Shown: piece after piece, positions 1-8,179 of the stretch | Layout of the letters: each line of letters opens with the position of its first letter | Numbering within the stretch: the first letter of the stretch is position 1 | Program-made: the position numbers and the translations under genes | Notes under the pieces: generated by a model | What the model was told of the DNA's origin: nothing | What the model saw: only the letters and a program-made list of their open reading frames with translations | Databases searched by the model: none | Source: Legionella spiritensis | Lineage (GTDB): Bacteria > Pseudomonadota > Gammaproteobacteria > Legionellales > Legionellaceae | Length of the DNA stretch: 64,000 nucleotides | Reading direction: 5' to 3' | NCBI RefSeq assembly: GCF_900186965.1 | Contig: NZ_LT906457.1 | Coordinates: 1,514,501-1,578,500, forward strand

Positions 1-308
1 AGCATAAAGATATAAATAAAAGTTGCCATGGTAAAATGAACATGAAACAGCTGGCTTATCGCCAGTGGGAAGTTCATAGTGTACTCTTCCACAATATGGA
101 GCATTAAAAAACCGCATGTCAGTAAAAATGGCACTAGAATAATCTCGGAAGGGGTTGGGCGGGTGAAGGAGAATTTTAGCCAGCACACCCAACCAATCAG
201 CCCCGAACCGCCTACAATCAATAAAACTGGCCAACCGATGGCGTTTGCTCCCATGTAACCCAAACCGATGATAAGAAAAATTGCCAAACCTGCGTAAAAT
301 ATTCTCAT
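1..308 (-). CDS. Membrane protein, partial (C-terminus beyond window)
   Basis: The reverse strand reads open from an ATG at 308 to the window edge, giving 102 codons without a stop. An AAGGA-like ribosome site lies a few bases upstream. The N-terminus is strongly hydrophobic (MRIFYAGLAIFLIIGLGYMG), followed by a second hydrophobic stretch (WPVLLIVGGSGLIGWVCW) and then hydrophobic helices with scattered His and Glu. At least three membrane segments are therefore likely. I do not recognise the family. The 3' end is outside the window, so full length and neighbours on that side are unknown. Confidence 0.6.
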   Translation of the reverse strand, partial: MRIFYAGLAIFLIIGLGYMGANAIGWPVLLIVGGSGLIGWVCWLKFSFTRPTPSEIILVPFLLTCGFLMLHIVEEYTMNFPLAISQLFHVHFTMATFIYIFM

Positions 309-442
309 GTATTATTCCTTTAAAACTGTGAAAAACATTCAAGAGTAAAGTTACGCAATCGGTAAAGTCAAGGGAGTACCAAAGGTGTTTTGGGTTTGTT
401 GGCATGACATGTCAGCCAAATTCTTCCAGGGGACAAAAATCT

Positions 443-611
443 GTAGCCCGCAAGGAGGCCTGCGGCCGTATTGCGGGTTTCATGGGTCAATAGGGTATCA
501 GGAGATCAGTGGGCGACCAAATGAACGTTATCTCGCCACAGGAAACTATCAAATGTTGTTGAACCATAGTCGCTTTGTTTCCACTCAGAAAAAAAATTAT
601 TCACAGAGCCT
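443..611. repeat. Miniature palindromic element, truncated copy 1
   Basis: Starts with GTAGCCCG and the segment AAGGAGGCCTGCGGCCGTAT that recurs at 17186, 36920 and 48018. Its right half decays around 530-536, before the expected CGGGCTAC end. A fragment ending TTCACAGAGCC at about 598-609 matches the right outer end of the larger element at 36871-37106. Apart from a possible promoter at 621-650 this is the only content seen between 309 and 682; the short open frame at 385-624 is created by the repeat and is not a credible gene. Confidence 0.65.
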
Positions 612-620
612 AATAAATCG

Positions 621-650
621 TTAATATTACTCTGATATTCTGTCTACAAT
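621..650 (+). promoter_or_regulatory. Possible sigma70 promoter for the HAD-like gene
   Basis: TTAATA at 621-626 and TACAAT at 645-650 are separated by 18 bases. A transcript would start near 657 and give a leader of about 25 bases before the ATG at 683. Found by eye only. Confidence 0.4.
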
Positions 651-682
651 TTTTATACATAGTTGAATAAAACGGTGGAATA

Positions 683-1738
683 ATGACTAAAACTGCTCTT
701 GTTGATATTGATGGTTGCCTTGTCCAGAATCGTACGTTAAACAGCGCACTGGTTGAAAAACTGAAACAATACGATGACGTTGTTTTATTTACCCAGCGTA
801 GCAAGTTTCTACAAATTGGCCAGATTTCTCGTGCTTATGCGCTATCTGATGTTCTGGTGACAGCAGATTCGATAATCACGACCCATGACGCGGTTGAGAA
901 ATTGTCCAATGCCCTGGGAAAGCGAGTCAAGGTGTCTACTTCAGTTGATCCCTATTTTGCTGATACGGCTCGCCAGGGTTATTACGTTGATGAGTTGAGT
1001 GATTTTGAAAGGCGGCTAAAAACCAATCTGGAAGATAATAAACTTCGCCCTGATTTTCTTGAAAAAATGCAAAATTTTCTACAGCCTTTTAATGAGGAAG
1101 TAGAAGAAGAAGCCGATGCTTTAAGAAAAAAATTGGAGAAAGATGAAAGGGATGCGCCTGATACATTTTACCCCACGGGAAAGGTAGAACAATATCAATA
1201 CCTGTTAGAGTGTTTACCGGACGATGAAGACATCGAAATTGATTATTTTGATGACAGCCCTGCTAATCTCGATGAAATTAGACAAGAAGAGGGGTTGTCC
1301 ATACAACCAAAATGCCTGCTGGTAGCCGGGCGATATGCTTGTTCACTCGAGCAATTTAAAGTCGTATACGGTGAGCGTGTTGATAAACACGATAGAGATT
1401 TTGAGAGTAAAGTACACACAGTACAGACGATTGAAGACTTGCAGGATTACGCTCAAACGAGAAGAAATGAGAAAGCGCAGTCAACAAACAACTCGGAGTA
1501 CCATACTATTTGGGCAAGGCTTTTCTCCTCTCCAAAAAGAAGTGCTACCACCAAAATTAATGCTGCGGAAAAGGCTATTAGAATATTGCAAGGAGACGAG
1601 GGCGTGACCATGTCCGCCCATGAAATGGCGGCTCTTGAAGACGGACGATTGAAAAACACGATTGGTCCCATGATCGGAGCTATAAAAAGCTACAAAAATG
1701 AGCATGAAGCCTTAGATTTTGGCCGTCAATTAAAATAA
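683..1738 (+). CDS. HAD-like protein of unknown function, effector candidate
   Basis: The 351-residue protein opens with a haloacid-dehalogenase motif I, DIDGC (residues 8-12, nucleophile D8 and general acid D10). A candidate motif II Thr lies in VVLFTQRS (33-40), and a motif IV-like DDSPANL is at 190-196. Between these a charged, Glu/Lys-rich helical insert (about 105-160) acts as a cap. The last 150 residues match nothing I recognise and are polar and helical. HAD proteins are usually Mg-dependent phosphatases. No signal peptide or membrane segment is visible. The gene stands alone, with its own possible promoter and a strong hairpin terminator after it. A HAD fold joined to an orphan C-terminal domain in this genomic background fits a Dot/Icm-translocated protein, but that is inference. 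Confidence 0.75.
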   Translation: MTKTALVDIDGCLVQNRTLNSALVEKLKQYDDVVLFTQRSKFLQIGQISRAYALSDVLVTADSIITTHDAVEKLSNALGKRVKVSTSVDPYFADTARQGYYVDELSDFERRLKTNLEDNKLRPDFLEKMQNFLQPFNEEVEEEADALRKKLEKDERDAPDTFYPTGKVEQYQYLLECLPDDEDIEIDYFDDSPANLDEIRQEEGLSIQPKCLLVAGRYACSLEQFKVVYGERVDKHDRDFESKVHTVQTIEDLQDYAQTRRNEKAQSTNNSEYHTIWARLFSSPKRSATTKINAAEKAIRILQGDEGVTMSAHEMAALEDGRLKNTIGPMIGAIKSYKNEHEALDFGRQLK

Positions 1739-1755
1739 ATCATTACAAGCGCAGT

Positions 1756-1790
1756 AAAACCAGGTCGGTCGTTTCGCTCGACCTGGTTTT
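1756..1790. terminator. Bidirectional intrinsic terminator
   Basis: A perfect 12-bp stem AAAACCAGGTCG / CGACCTGGTTTT with an 11-base loop. It has A-run and T-run flanks on both sides, so it can end transcription of the HAD-like gene (+) and of the Ntn-hydrolase (-), which converge here. Confidence 0.85.
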
Positions 1791-1817
1791 AGCCAAAAGA
1801 TAATGTTGCCTGCAATT

Positions 1818-2912
1818 CTAACCTTTTTTAAGCGCATTGGTGACATCTTTCGCCAAATCGGCCGGATGATCCACCGGTATCCTTAATATCGGCGCGTTTG
1901 CACTGAAATCAATTTTATTCAAATCAATCCGTTGCAACATGGGGTAGTCATAACTTTTGAAGTAAAATGTTGCATTGGCCAGATCTTTAAAGACCGTCCA
2001 TTGGGTGGTTTCTGTATCAGGGCTGCCTTTGGCATCACGAACCATGCCATTGGGAATGAAGACATTTTCGATAATATGATGCGCTAAAACCACCGCTTTC
2101 TCTGCGGTTTCTACCGGTAACGCCGTTTCCTGCAGGAATGACATTTTTACAAAGCGGGATGGCGGGGTGGTATCGCCGGGCAGGCCAAACATGCCGGCAC
2201 CCTGGCCTGTGGCAGAATAAATAATATCGCCCACTTTAATCGGGTTGACGGAGTAGGGTGTCAGGTTAACGTAATTTTTCAGGTTATTGATCTGCCAGTC
2301 AAAGGTTGGGCCGTTGGTCAAAATCCCAAGTGGATTATCATAAACCTGCATGGCTCCCTTATTAAATTCAATAACGATACTCTTGCCTTTGGCGTCGTTG
2401 ACAACCACGTGAACCGGAAAAGTGACTTTACCCTGATTCGGAACGTCTAAATCCTGGCCGAACACCACCACATCACGCAGAGCGTTTTTTACTTCATCGG
2501 TTGTAGCAAACTGGCTTAAAATCCAGTCGCCTATCTGATAATAAGGAATGCCGCTTTTTACATTATCATCAGTCGCCTTCGGATAGTCGGTGTAGCCTGG
2601 TAAATACAAAAGACCCATGGAAAGACCTTTATTATTCATCCCGTCTACCGCGTGATCCTGCTTGAAAAAATTTAAAAAAACATAACCATATTTAGCAGTC
2701 CATGATTTGCTCGGCTTGCCGTTCGGAGCAATATTGGTAAATTTTTTCCCGACAGGAGATGTGATGATCTCACTTTGCAAGGATGGGCCAAACTCCAGCG
2801 TTCGTGCAATAACGACTGCGTTATCCTGTGCCTTGACCATAATATTGGTACAGGCAAAGGTTCCATGGAAGAGAAGGGATAGAAATAGTGGAACCAGTAA
2901 ATTAATACGCAT
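1818..2912 (-). CDS. Choloylglycine hydrolase/penicillin V acylase family Ntn-hydrolase, exported
   Basis: 364 residues. A signal peptide (about 1-20, ending GTFA) is followed directly by C21-T-N, so cleavage would expose Cys21 as the N-terminal nucleophile, as in linear amide C-N hydrolases. R37 in VIARTLEF and the internal TNGPTFDWQINNL segment match conserved family positions. Length is normal for the Gram-negative branch. Members hydrolyse bile salts, penicillin V or N-acyl homoserine lactones; the substrate cannot be told from sequence. The protein should act in the periplasm or outside the cell. It is monocistronic and converges on the terminator at 1756-1790. Start chosen at the ATG with AAGGA upstream, which gives an intact signal peptide. 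Confidence 0.85.
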   Translation of the reverse strand: MRINLLVPLFLSLLFHGTFACTNIMVKAQDNAVVIARTLEFGPSLQSEIITSPVGKKFTNIAPNGKPSKSWTAKYGYVFLNFFKQDHAVDGMNNKGLSMGLLYLPGYTDYPKATDDNVKSGIPYYQIGDWILSQFATTDEVKNALRDVVVFGQDLDVPNQGKVTFPVHVVVNDAKGKSIVIEFNKGAMQVYDNPLGILTNGPTFDWQINNLKNYVNLTPYSVNPIKVGDIIYSATGQGAGMFGLPGDTTPPSRFVKMSFLQETALPVETAEKAVVLAHHIIENVFIPNGMVRDAKGSPDTETTQWTVFKDLANATFYFKSYDYPMLQRIDLNKIDFSANAPILRIPVDHPADLAKDVTNALKKG

Positions 2913-3126
2913 GTTTTGACATCCTTGTAATGAAAGCAGTATTTCAATGCTACCATTTTTTTTGATGAATTCGTCAAATTTCCAGGGATAGATTTATGAA
3001 AAGAATAATTGCTGCAGAAGATTACGGTTTTTCCCACGTCCTGGAGGCTTGTTTTATAACTGAAAAAAAATCCCATAGTATGCTTAATAGTAACTTAATT
3101 AAAATAATGTACAATATGGTTTTATT

Positions 3127-3147
3127 TTGACAAATAATCGTTGTCAA
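3127..3147. promoter_or_regulatory. TTGACAA/TTGTCAA inverted repeat, possible operator
   Basis: TTGACAA, ATAATCG and TTGTCAA form a 7-bp palindrome about 50 bases before the small exported protein. TTGACA also matches a -35 box, but no good -10 hexamer lies 16-18 bases downstream, so the role is uncertain. Confidence 0.3.
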
Positions 3148-3197
3148 AAACACGAACATTGTTACGTGGTTCATGGGTACATTAAAAGGAAACTATC

Positions 3198-3554
3198 ATG
3201 TCAAAGATTTTAAAGGTGTCTGTTGCTCTTCTGTTTGGTGCTATCAGCATTCAGGCTTATGCGCAAAAAACTATCAGTCTTGCCCCCAATGAAAACAAAT
3301 TACTGACTAATAGTGCCTTATGGACGTTAAATGCCACGTGTCATGTACAAAGTAATAAAACGGTTCGTGGCAAAATTAAAATCAGTGTTTTAAAGAATCA
3401 GGGTACTATTAACGGAAAAAAATTGTCTACGGGTCAGGCAACACTGGTCACTGTCAAAAACAGCAGCAATATCTCGGTTAGCGCCGAAGCCGGTGCGCAA
3501 ATAAACTTGACCAACCTTGGCGCAGAAGGTTTGCAGGCGGTTTGCAGTACCTGA
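3198..3554 (+). CDS. Small exported protein of unknown function
   Basis: 118 residues with a clear signal peptide (MSKILKVSVALLFGAISIQA, cleavage likely after AYA at residue 22). The mature part is about 96 residues, rich in Asn, Ser, Thr, Lys and Ala, with alternating hydrophobic positions typical of beta strands. It has two cysteines, in NATCHVQ and at the C-terminus (AVCST), that could form a disulfide. An AAGGA ribosome site precedes the ATG. I do not recognise a family. It is monocistronic between a possible operator (3127-3147) and a bidirectional terminator (3588-3625). It is probably periplasmic or secreted. Confidence 0.75.
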   Translation: MSKILKVSVALLFGAISIQAYAQKTISLAPNENKLLTNSALWTLNATCHVQSNKTVRGKIKISVLKNQGTINGKKLSTGQATLVTVKNSSNISVSAEAGAQINLTNLGAEGLQAVCST

Positions 3555-3587
3555 TGGTTATTTGCAGCCCTTAGCCAATAAACCATT

Positions 3588-3625
3588 GTTTTTGCTGGAT
3601 TGCCTTGTGGTAATCCAACAAAAAC
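3588..3625. terminator. Bidirectional intrinsic terminator
   Basis: A 14-bp stem with one C-A mismatch, GTTTTTGCTGGATT against AATCCAACAAAAAC, with a 10-base loop. It lies between the convergent genes at 3198-3554 and 3634-5319. Confidence 0.75.
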
Positions 3626-3633
3626 ACTTTCTC

Positions 3634-5319
3634 TTAAAACGTGTTGAGGTATTCATTTTTGTCCGTCTTGAAGTCCTTATCGGAATAATTTGAATTTAAT
3701 ACCTGTTTTTCGGGATGCAAGGCTTGATAAAGAAAACGACTGTAGGAGTGTTGCCTGTGGCCTGATGCTCGCATGGCATCCAGGACGGTCTCATGGAGCG
3801 TTTCTATCTCAGCGCCGTCATTAATCAACTGCAAGATATGTTGTGCGCGTTTTACACCGCTTTCGCCATGATAAAAATGTTGAAATCGACTCAGAAAACG
3901 CTTGCCTTGTGTGTTTTCGTTCATCCAGGCGATGTATTGCTGCGTGGCGTTTTTTATTGCACAAACAGTACCAGCCTGTTCTTCACCATACCTTTGCGAA
4001 ATAATTTCAATCTCGGCAGGATCAGTTAAAGAAGAAAGTGAAACCAGAGATAATACAGGAATGGTTACGGAACTTTCGCCATTTCGTACCCGAAAACCAG
4101 GATTGACGATTTTTTCGTCTGTAACTGGAGAATAATCAAATTGGAGTTCGTAAGCACCATGTTCATTTTTTGTCAAACCTGCTGCTTCCAGTTCAGGGAT
4201 GATATCCACAGAGAAAATACAAATCATTTTTTGATTAAATCGACTTACCCCAATTGAAATCGCTAAGTCTTTATCCCCGGTTTTTTCTCGCATACCGGTC
4301 ACGAGCGTCTCAACGGTTATACCGGCTTTTAAACCGGCAACGGGTAATTGATGCTGTTGGCCGAACATGACTGGATACCAGGTATTGTCCTCAGGATAAA
4401 CAGGTTCTGTGATAGAAGAAGTTCCTTCGTCTTCTTCATCAAACTCTTCTATCAGAAAATCAGGCGGCTCATTGAATGTCGTTCTTCTTGCCATCTCAAA
4501 GGCAGGGGTGGGGGGACAAATGGTTATACCGTCAAGCTGATTTATTTGACCGTCATGGCATACAAAACAGCCATCCGTAAAATCATAGAATTTGTGTTCA
4601 TTTCTAAATAATGGAGGAACAATATTATTAGCGTTGTCTATTGTTTGTTTCCCGGTGTGAGCGATACGCCGGTTAAAATCTCCGGTAAAAATCACAAAAT
4701 CATGGTTGTCGCCAAATTCCCGACTGATAGCCTGTAGTGCTTGCTCTGCATCCGCAGGTTCATCGTGGTGAGGAATATGTATCGGGAACAACGCAATGGT
4801 TTTACCAGAGGCTCTATGGCGTAATGAACTGCCTGGAAAATCTTCATTACGGAGATACCCCATTGATGCAATACTGGTTGGTGTAACGCATCGCTCATAC
4901 TCCTCGATGTCTTCGTATTCTGAATCTTTGTACAGGAGGGCACGATTGCCATCAGAAAAAGTTATTTTCCAATCCGGACCAAGTTTTTTACTGATCTCGT
5001 TTAGTAAATCCTCGCTGGTTTCCTGCAGGGAAATTATGTCTATACTGTAAAATTCAATCGTTTCTGCGATAGATTGACTAATCCTGTCGTGTCTTTGCTT
5101 TCTTTGTTCTTCTGACTCGGGCTCTTTCTCTTTCGTTTCAAAACCTGGAAAAATCCATTCTGATAACGTGTTATAGCTTAGCACAGTCAGTGAATTGTCC
5201 TTGTCTAGCGGAATGTCGTAGAGTTTGGGCAAATGATCGGAATAGATCGTTTCCATGTCTTCATTATCCAGTAATACAGGAGGAAGCTGGGTTTCAATGA
5301 CAATGTTATATTTGGGCAT
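3634..5319 (-). CDS. Endonuclease/exonuclease/phosphatase (EEP) domain protein, effector candidate
   Basis: 561 residues. The first ~270 match the EEP fold: LSYNTL (47-52, N50), SLQET (98-102, E100 for Mg binding), a His-rich FPIHIPHH (178-185) and FTGDFNRR (211-218, D214/N216). The usual final SDH triplet is not obvious; QLDGI near 261-265 may supply the Asp. Superfamily members cleave phosphodiesters in DNA, RNA, phosphoinositides or sphingolipids. The following ~290 residues match nothing I recognise and are acidic and polar. No signal peptide or membrane segment is present. Isolated, with its own terminator. The fold, the orphan C-terminal half and the setting suggest a translocated phosphoesterase, but this is inference. 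Confidence 0.75.
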   Translation of the reverse strand: MPKYNIVIETQLPPVLLDNEDMETIYSDHLPKLYDIPLDKDNSLTVLSYNTLSEWIFPGFETKEKEPESEEQRKQRHDRISQSIAETIEFYSIDIISLQETSEDLLNEISKKLGPDWKITFSDGNRALLYKDSEYEDIEEYERCVTPTSIASMGYLRNEDFPGSSLRHRASGKTIALFPIHIPHHDEPADAEQALQAISREFGDNHDFVIFTGDFNRRIAHTGKQTIDNANNIVPPLFRNEHKFYDFTDGCFVCHDGQINQLDGITICPPTPAFEMARRTTFNEPPDFLIEEFDEEDEGTSSITEPVYPEDNTWYPVMFGQQHQLPVAGLKAGITVETLVTGMREKTGDKDLAISIGVSRFNQKMICIFSVDIIPELEAAGLTKNEHGAYELQFDYSPVTDEKIVNPGFRVRNGESSVTIPVLSLVSLSSLTDPAEIEIISQRYGEEQAGTVCAIKNATQQYIAWMNENTQGKRFLSRFQHFYHGESGVKRAQHILQLINDGAEIETLHETVLDAMRASGHRQHSYSRFLYQALHPEKQVLNSNYSDKDFKTDKNEYLNTF

Positions 5320-5534
5320 AAATAATTTCCAGGCAATATATTGTTTTCAAGACAATCGTTGTTAATGCTGCGAAAGGTTAAAGCGCAATAATTTTTTTAC
5401 ACTATAGATCATTAAAATTAAGTAATACTTAACAAAAAATTCCAGGTTCTATTGGCCGAATTGCCTCAAATGACCTGTTGCCGAAGGCAGTAAGAAATAA
5501 GCCCCTGAATTGTATTGTTGCCGGATCCCTCTGC

Positions 5535-5540
5535 TATAAT
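5535..5540 (+). promoter_or_regulatory. -10 element of a probable promoter for 5584-7765
   Basis: A perfect TATAAT. The -35 is weak (TTGTAT at 5510-5515 with a 19-base spacer, or TTGTTG at 5515-5520 with 14). A start near 5547 lies downstream of the ATG at 5515, which supports translation beginning at 5584 instead. Confidence 0.4.
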
Positions 5541-5583
5541 GACTACTATTATTACAGGTGTTAAATCATGCTATGAGAGAATT

Positions 5584-5925
5584 ATGTTTGGATTATTTGA
5601 TACTATAAATTCCCGTGAAAAACAGGATGAACTTATTTTTCAACTGAGTGAATCCATTCAGGTTTCCTTGTCTTTGGCAGATCCCCCATATTACTCCCGT
5701 TTTTATCTTCACCGGGATGGGGAGGAAATTGCCGATGTATCGGTTTCTTCCGATAGCGTTGAAAAAATCAAAAAATATTTTGACCGTGCTCAAACTAATA
5801 AAATAGCCAATGAATCATTTTTGCTGGAATTAAATAATCTGGGATTAAGTGATTTTGCCGCAGCGCTTGGGAAGAACGCAGAAGAAACTGTTTCCGGATC
5901 ATGGGGGATTGATTCAGGCGGTTAA
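5584..5925 (+). CDS. 113-residue protein of unknown function, upstream partner of the FAD oxidoreductase
   Basis: The frame is open from 5515, but the first ATGs overlap a TATAAT at 5535-5540. The ATG at 5584 (MFGLFDTINSREKQ) is preferred and gives 113 residues. The protein is soluble and alternates helix and strand. It contains a segment SRFYLHRDGEEIADVSVS that resembles a beta hairpin, and ends with SWGIDSGG. No catalytic motif is recognised. Its stop lies 37 bases before the ATG of the FAD oxidoreductase with no terminator between, so the two are probably co-transcribed. It may be a chaperone, immunity-like or regulatory partner, but nothing in the sequence decides this. Confidence 0.6.
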   Translation: MFGLFDTINSREKQDELIFQLSESIQVSLSLADPPYYSRFYLHRDGEEIADVSVSSDSVEKIKKYFDRAQTNKIANESFLLELNNLGLSDFAAALGKNAEETVSGSWGIDSGG

Positions 5926-5962
5926 CGTGTAATTTTGCAACTTGTTTCCTGAGGATAAAGTT

Positions 5963-7765
5963 ATGTTCCAACCGAAAAAACATCGCATTGCTATCATTGG
6001 TTCCGGGCCGGTTGGACTGTACACCGCTATTCTTTTAAAATGGAAATATGGTGAATCCATAGATGTTACTCTTATCGATTCGCACATAAATGATTATGAA
6101 AGGCCTGGTATTATCGCCAAAAAAGCGGTGCAAATTATCAATTCATCCTTTCAGAGTAGAGATATTCCTGAAATTGATGTCCCTGATTCGGGAGGAGAGC
6201 CAGCGAATTCGGTTTTTATTGGCGATCTGCAAAAATCATTACTCAAGCATGCCCAAAAATTGGGTGTTAATCTGGTTGAAGACGCATTCGCAAGCCTTGA
6301 AGAAAATACGATAACGACAAAAAAAGGGCAATCCATGACCAGTGATTTAGTCATTGATTGTAGTGGAGAAGGCCGGGTAGTCGCCAATTTTACTAACAAG
6401 AGGTTCGGGGGGGATTCCGTATTTAATGTTGAAACCATTGCTGAAAACCCCATAAAGCAGCATTTTATTGCCTATGTTCATATGGATGTGGAAAACAGCA
6501 ATCTTTGTCGAATGGAAGATTTGAAAAAAAGGGATCCTGTTGTCCATGCGAAAACGATGGAGGAATTACGAAAGACGTTTGGCTGGAAGGAATTTGCTGA
6601 TCCGGAAATGGTTGTTTCCAAATGGGATCAAAAAACCGAGGGCGCCCGTTATTGTTTTTATTTTGAAGTTCCATCGCAGGTGGCTCAGGCGGGTATGAAA
6701 GAGCAGGAAGCTTATTTAAAAGCATTGTTGCTTTTAAAAACAGGCAAGTTTATAGCGTTTGAACGCGAAGAAGGGAAATTCAAATTTATCCCTTTTGATG
6801 TGGATCCCAAACGAGTGCTGCAACCTGTAAATACAACCAATTACTCCATTCCGGTCGTGGTATGCGGTGATGCGCTGGTGAGCGCGGAGTATCGCTTCGG
6901 AACGGGGGTTGCCAATGGCGTCACCTGTGCTTCCGGTCTGGTAAATTCCATTGAGGTCACGCCCAAAGAAGTGGTCATCTCGAAAGACCGATTTGAAATT
7001 GAAACCAGGGCCACTGTCGAAAGTCATGTTGATGAAATAAAGAAAAGCTATCAATCCAAAAGAAGTCAATTATCCGGCCGTAATTTAGTGGAAGCTTTTG
7101 AGATGTATACGAAGGCTTTGAAAATTCTAGCCACGTCAGAAGAGAGTGAAAGCGACTTATTGAAAATAGAAGGCGGATTATTTGATCTGGCTGCAAAATT
7201 CAAGGAGTCGGCCAGAGAGAAATTTTTACAGGGAGTGGATTCCAGGAAAAAAGAACAGCACTTTATACCCTTTTTTCAAGAGGCCGAAGCTCTTTACAAA
7301 CATGCCCTGGATATTTACGAGAATTACTGTCCCAATCGGCAAGAAACAAAGGATCTACATAGTGAGAGAGCAAAAATATATTCCAACCTGTCCAGAGTGT
7401 TTTATCAGACAGGCAGAATAGATGAAGCGATACAATTTGCGGAACAATCGTTGAATATTGCTATAAAATATGACATTAAAGACATGTTTGAGAGCGCGTT
7501 TGTATCTCTGGAGGGTTCATGCAAAAAGGCTTTATCCGATTACAACAAGGATTTTCCCAACAGTAAATGGGGTGAGAAAATTGAGCTTAATGAAAAGATG
7601 GCTAAAATGGCCAGTCAGATTGGCAAGGATGTGAAACCATATCAGGAAGAGTTAGAACGATTAAAACAAAAATTGCTGGAAGCACAGAGCACGATGAAAA
7701 GTGAAATGAGCACTATGCGACCGGATAACGATGAAAAGGAAAAGCATTTTAATTTAGGCAACTGA
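5963..7765 (+). CDS. FAD-dependent oxidoreductase with helical/TPR-like C-terminal region
   Basis: 600 residues from the ATG at 5963, which has GAGGA seven bases upstream; a TTG at 5942 is in frame but less likely. Residues 9-20 (IAIIGSGPVGLY) form a Rossmann GxGxxG for FAD, and DLVIDCSGEGR (near 135) and VVVCGDALVSAEYRFGTG (near 305-320) fit the conserved ATG/GD motifs of flavin monooxygenases. After about residue 350 the chain becomes almost wholly helical. It has TPR-like repeats (AEALYKHALDIYENY and GRIDEAIQFAEQSLNIA) and ends in a Lys/Glu/Met-rich coiled coil. This arrangement, catalytic flavin domain plus protein-interaction tail, suggests a monooxygenase acting on a protein or delivered to a host target. 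Substrate unknown. Likely co-transcribed with the 113-residue gene before it. Confidence 0.75.
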   Translation: MFQPKKHRIAIIGSGPVGLYTAILLKWKYGESIDVTLIDSHINDYERPGIIAKKAVQIINSSFQSRDIPEIDVPDSGGEPANSVFIGDLQKSLLKHAQKLGVNLVEDAFASLEENTITTKKGQSMTSDLVIDCSGEGRVVANFTNKRFGGDSVFNVETIAENPIKQHFIAYVHMDVENSNLCRMEDLKKRDPVVHAKTMEELRKTFGWKEFADPEMVVSKWDQKTEGARYCFYFEVPSQVAQAGMKEQEAYLKALLLLKTGKFIAFEREEGKFKFIPFDVDPKRVLQPVNTTNYSIPVVVCGDALVSAEYRFGTGVANGVTCASGLVNSIEVTPKEVVISKDRFEIETRATVESHVDEIKKSYQSKRSQLSGRNLVEAFEMYTKALKILATSEESESDLLKIEGGLFDLAAKFKESAREKFLQGVDSRKKEQHFIPFFQEAEALYKHALDIYENYCPNRQETKDLHSERAKIYSNLSRVFYQTGRIDEAIQFAEQSLNIAIKYDIKDMFESAFVSLEGSCKKALSDYNKDFPNSKWGEKIELNEKMAKMASQIGKDVKPYQEELERLKQKLLEAQSTMKSEMSTMRPDNDEKEKHFNLGN

Positions 7766-7801
7766 GCACAGGGCTTGTACGCTTGTCTCATCCAAAAATT
7801 G

Positions 7802-7898
7802 GTAGCCCGTCATGAAGGCGAAGCCGAAATGCGGGGTAACGATCACTTAGGCATTCACCTGTTCACCTGATACAATCTTGGGACGTAAAACCCCCAAT
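7802..7898. repeat. Miniature palindromic element, degenerate copy 2 (reverse orientation)
   Basis: Begins GTAGCCCGTCATGAAGGCG, the reverse form of the element seen at 37046-36920. The far end is degenerate (CGTAAAACCCCCAAT in place of CGAAACCCGCAATACGG) and the terminal GCGGGCTAC is missing here. A similar stretch, AGGCCTCAGTTGCGGGCTG, appears at about 8050-8070 and may be the displaced end. Together with the hairpin at 7964-8027 this accounts for most of the gap 7766-8179. Confidence 0.55.
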
Positions 7899-7963
7899 CC
7901 GACCTATTATCGTGGTATTTTGAAAAGGTACCCTGTTTATGTACTCTTTTGGGCTCATTGATG

Positions 7964-8027
7964 GTCATCTCCGCGCAGGCGGAGATCTATTTTAACGAGA
8001 ATAGATTCCCGATTTCTCGGGAATGAC
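7964..8027. repeat. REP-like double hairpin, diverged copy
   Basis: Outer GTCAT...ATGAC, with two short stems inside: TCTCCGC/GCGGAGA and ATTCCCGA/TCGGGAAT. It is a diverged version of the perfect palindrome at 14389-14473 and contains the same GCGCAGGCGG core. Confidence 0.6.
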
Positions 8028-8179
8028 AAAACTTACCACTGTAGTACTAAGGCCTCAGTTGCGGGCTGTTGCCCTGATCTCATTTCCTCGTGAAATAAGC
8101 AAAAATGGTCAAATATAATGAGCTGGCAACAGGTATTCTTATCCGCGTAAACAAGCAAACCGTGTGGAAGTGAGCTAAC

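Noticed and set aside
385..624. 79-codon open frame on the + strand
   Set aside because: It lies within truncated miniature element sequence, and similar short frames recur in other copies; no homology-like composition or ribosome site.
2672..3076. 134-codon open frame on the - strand over the start of the Ntn-hydrolase
   Set aside because: The overlapping gene has a full family match and a signal peptide; this frame does not.
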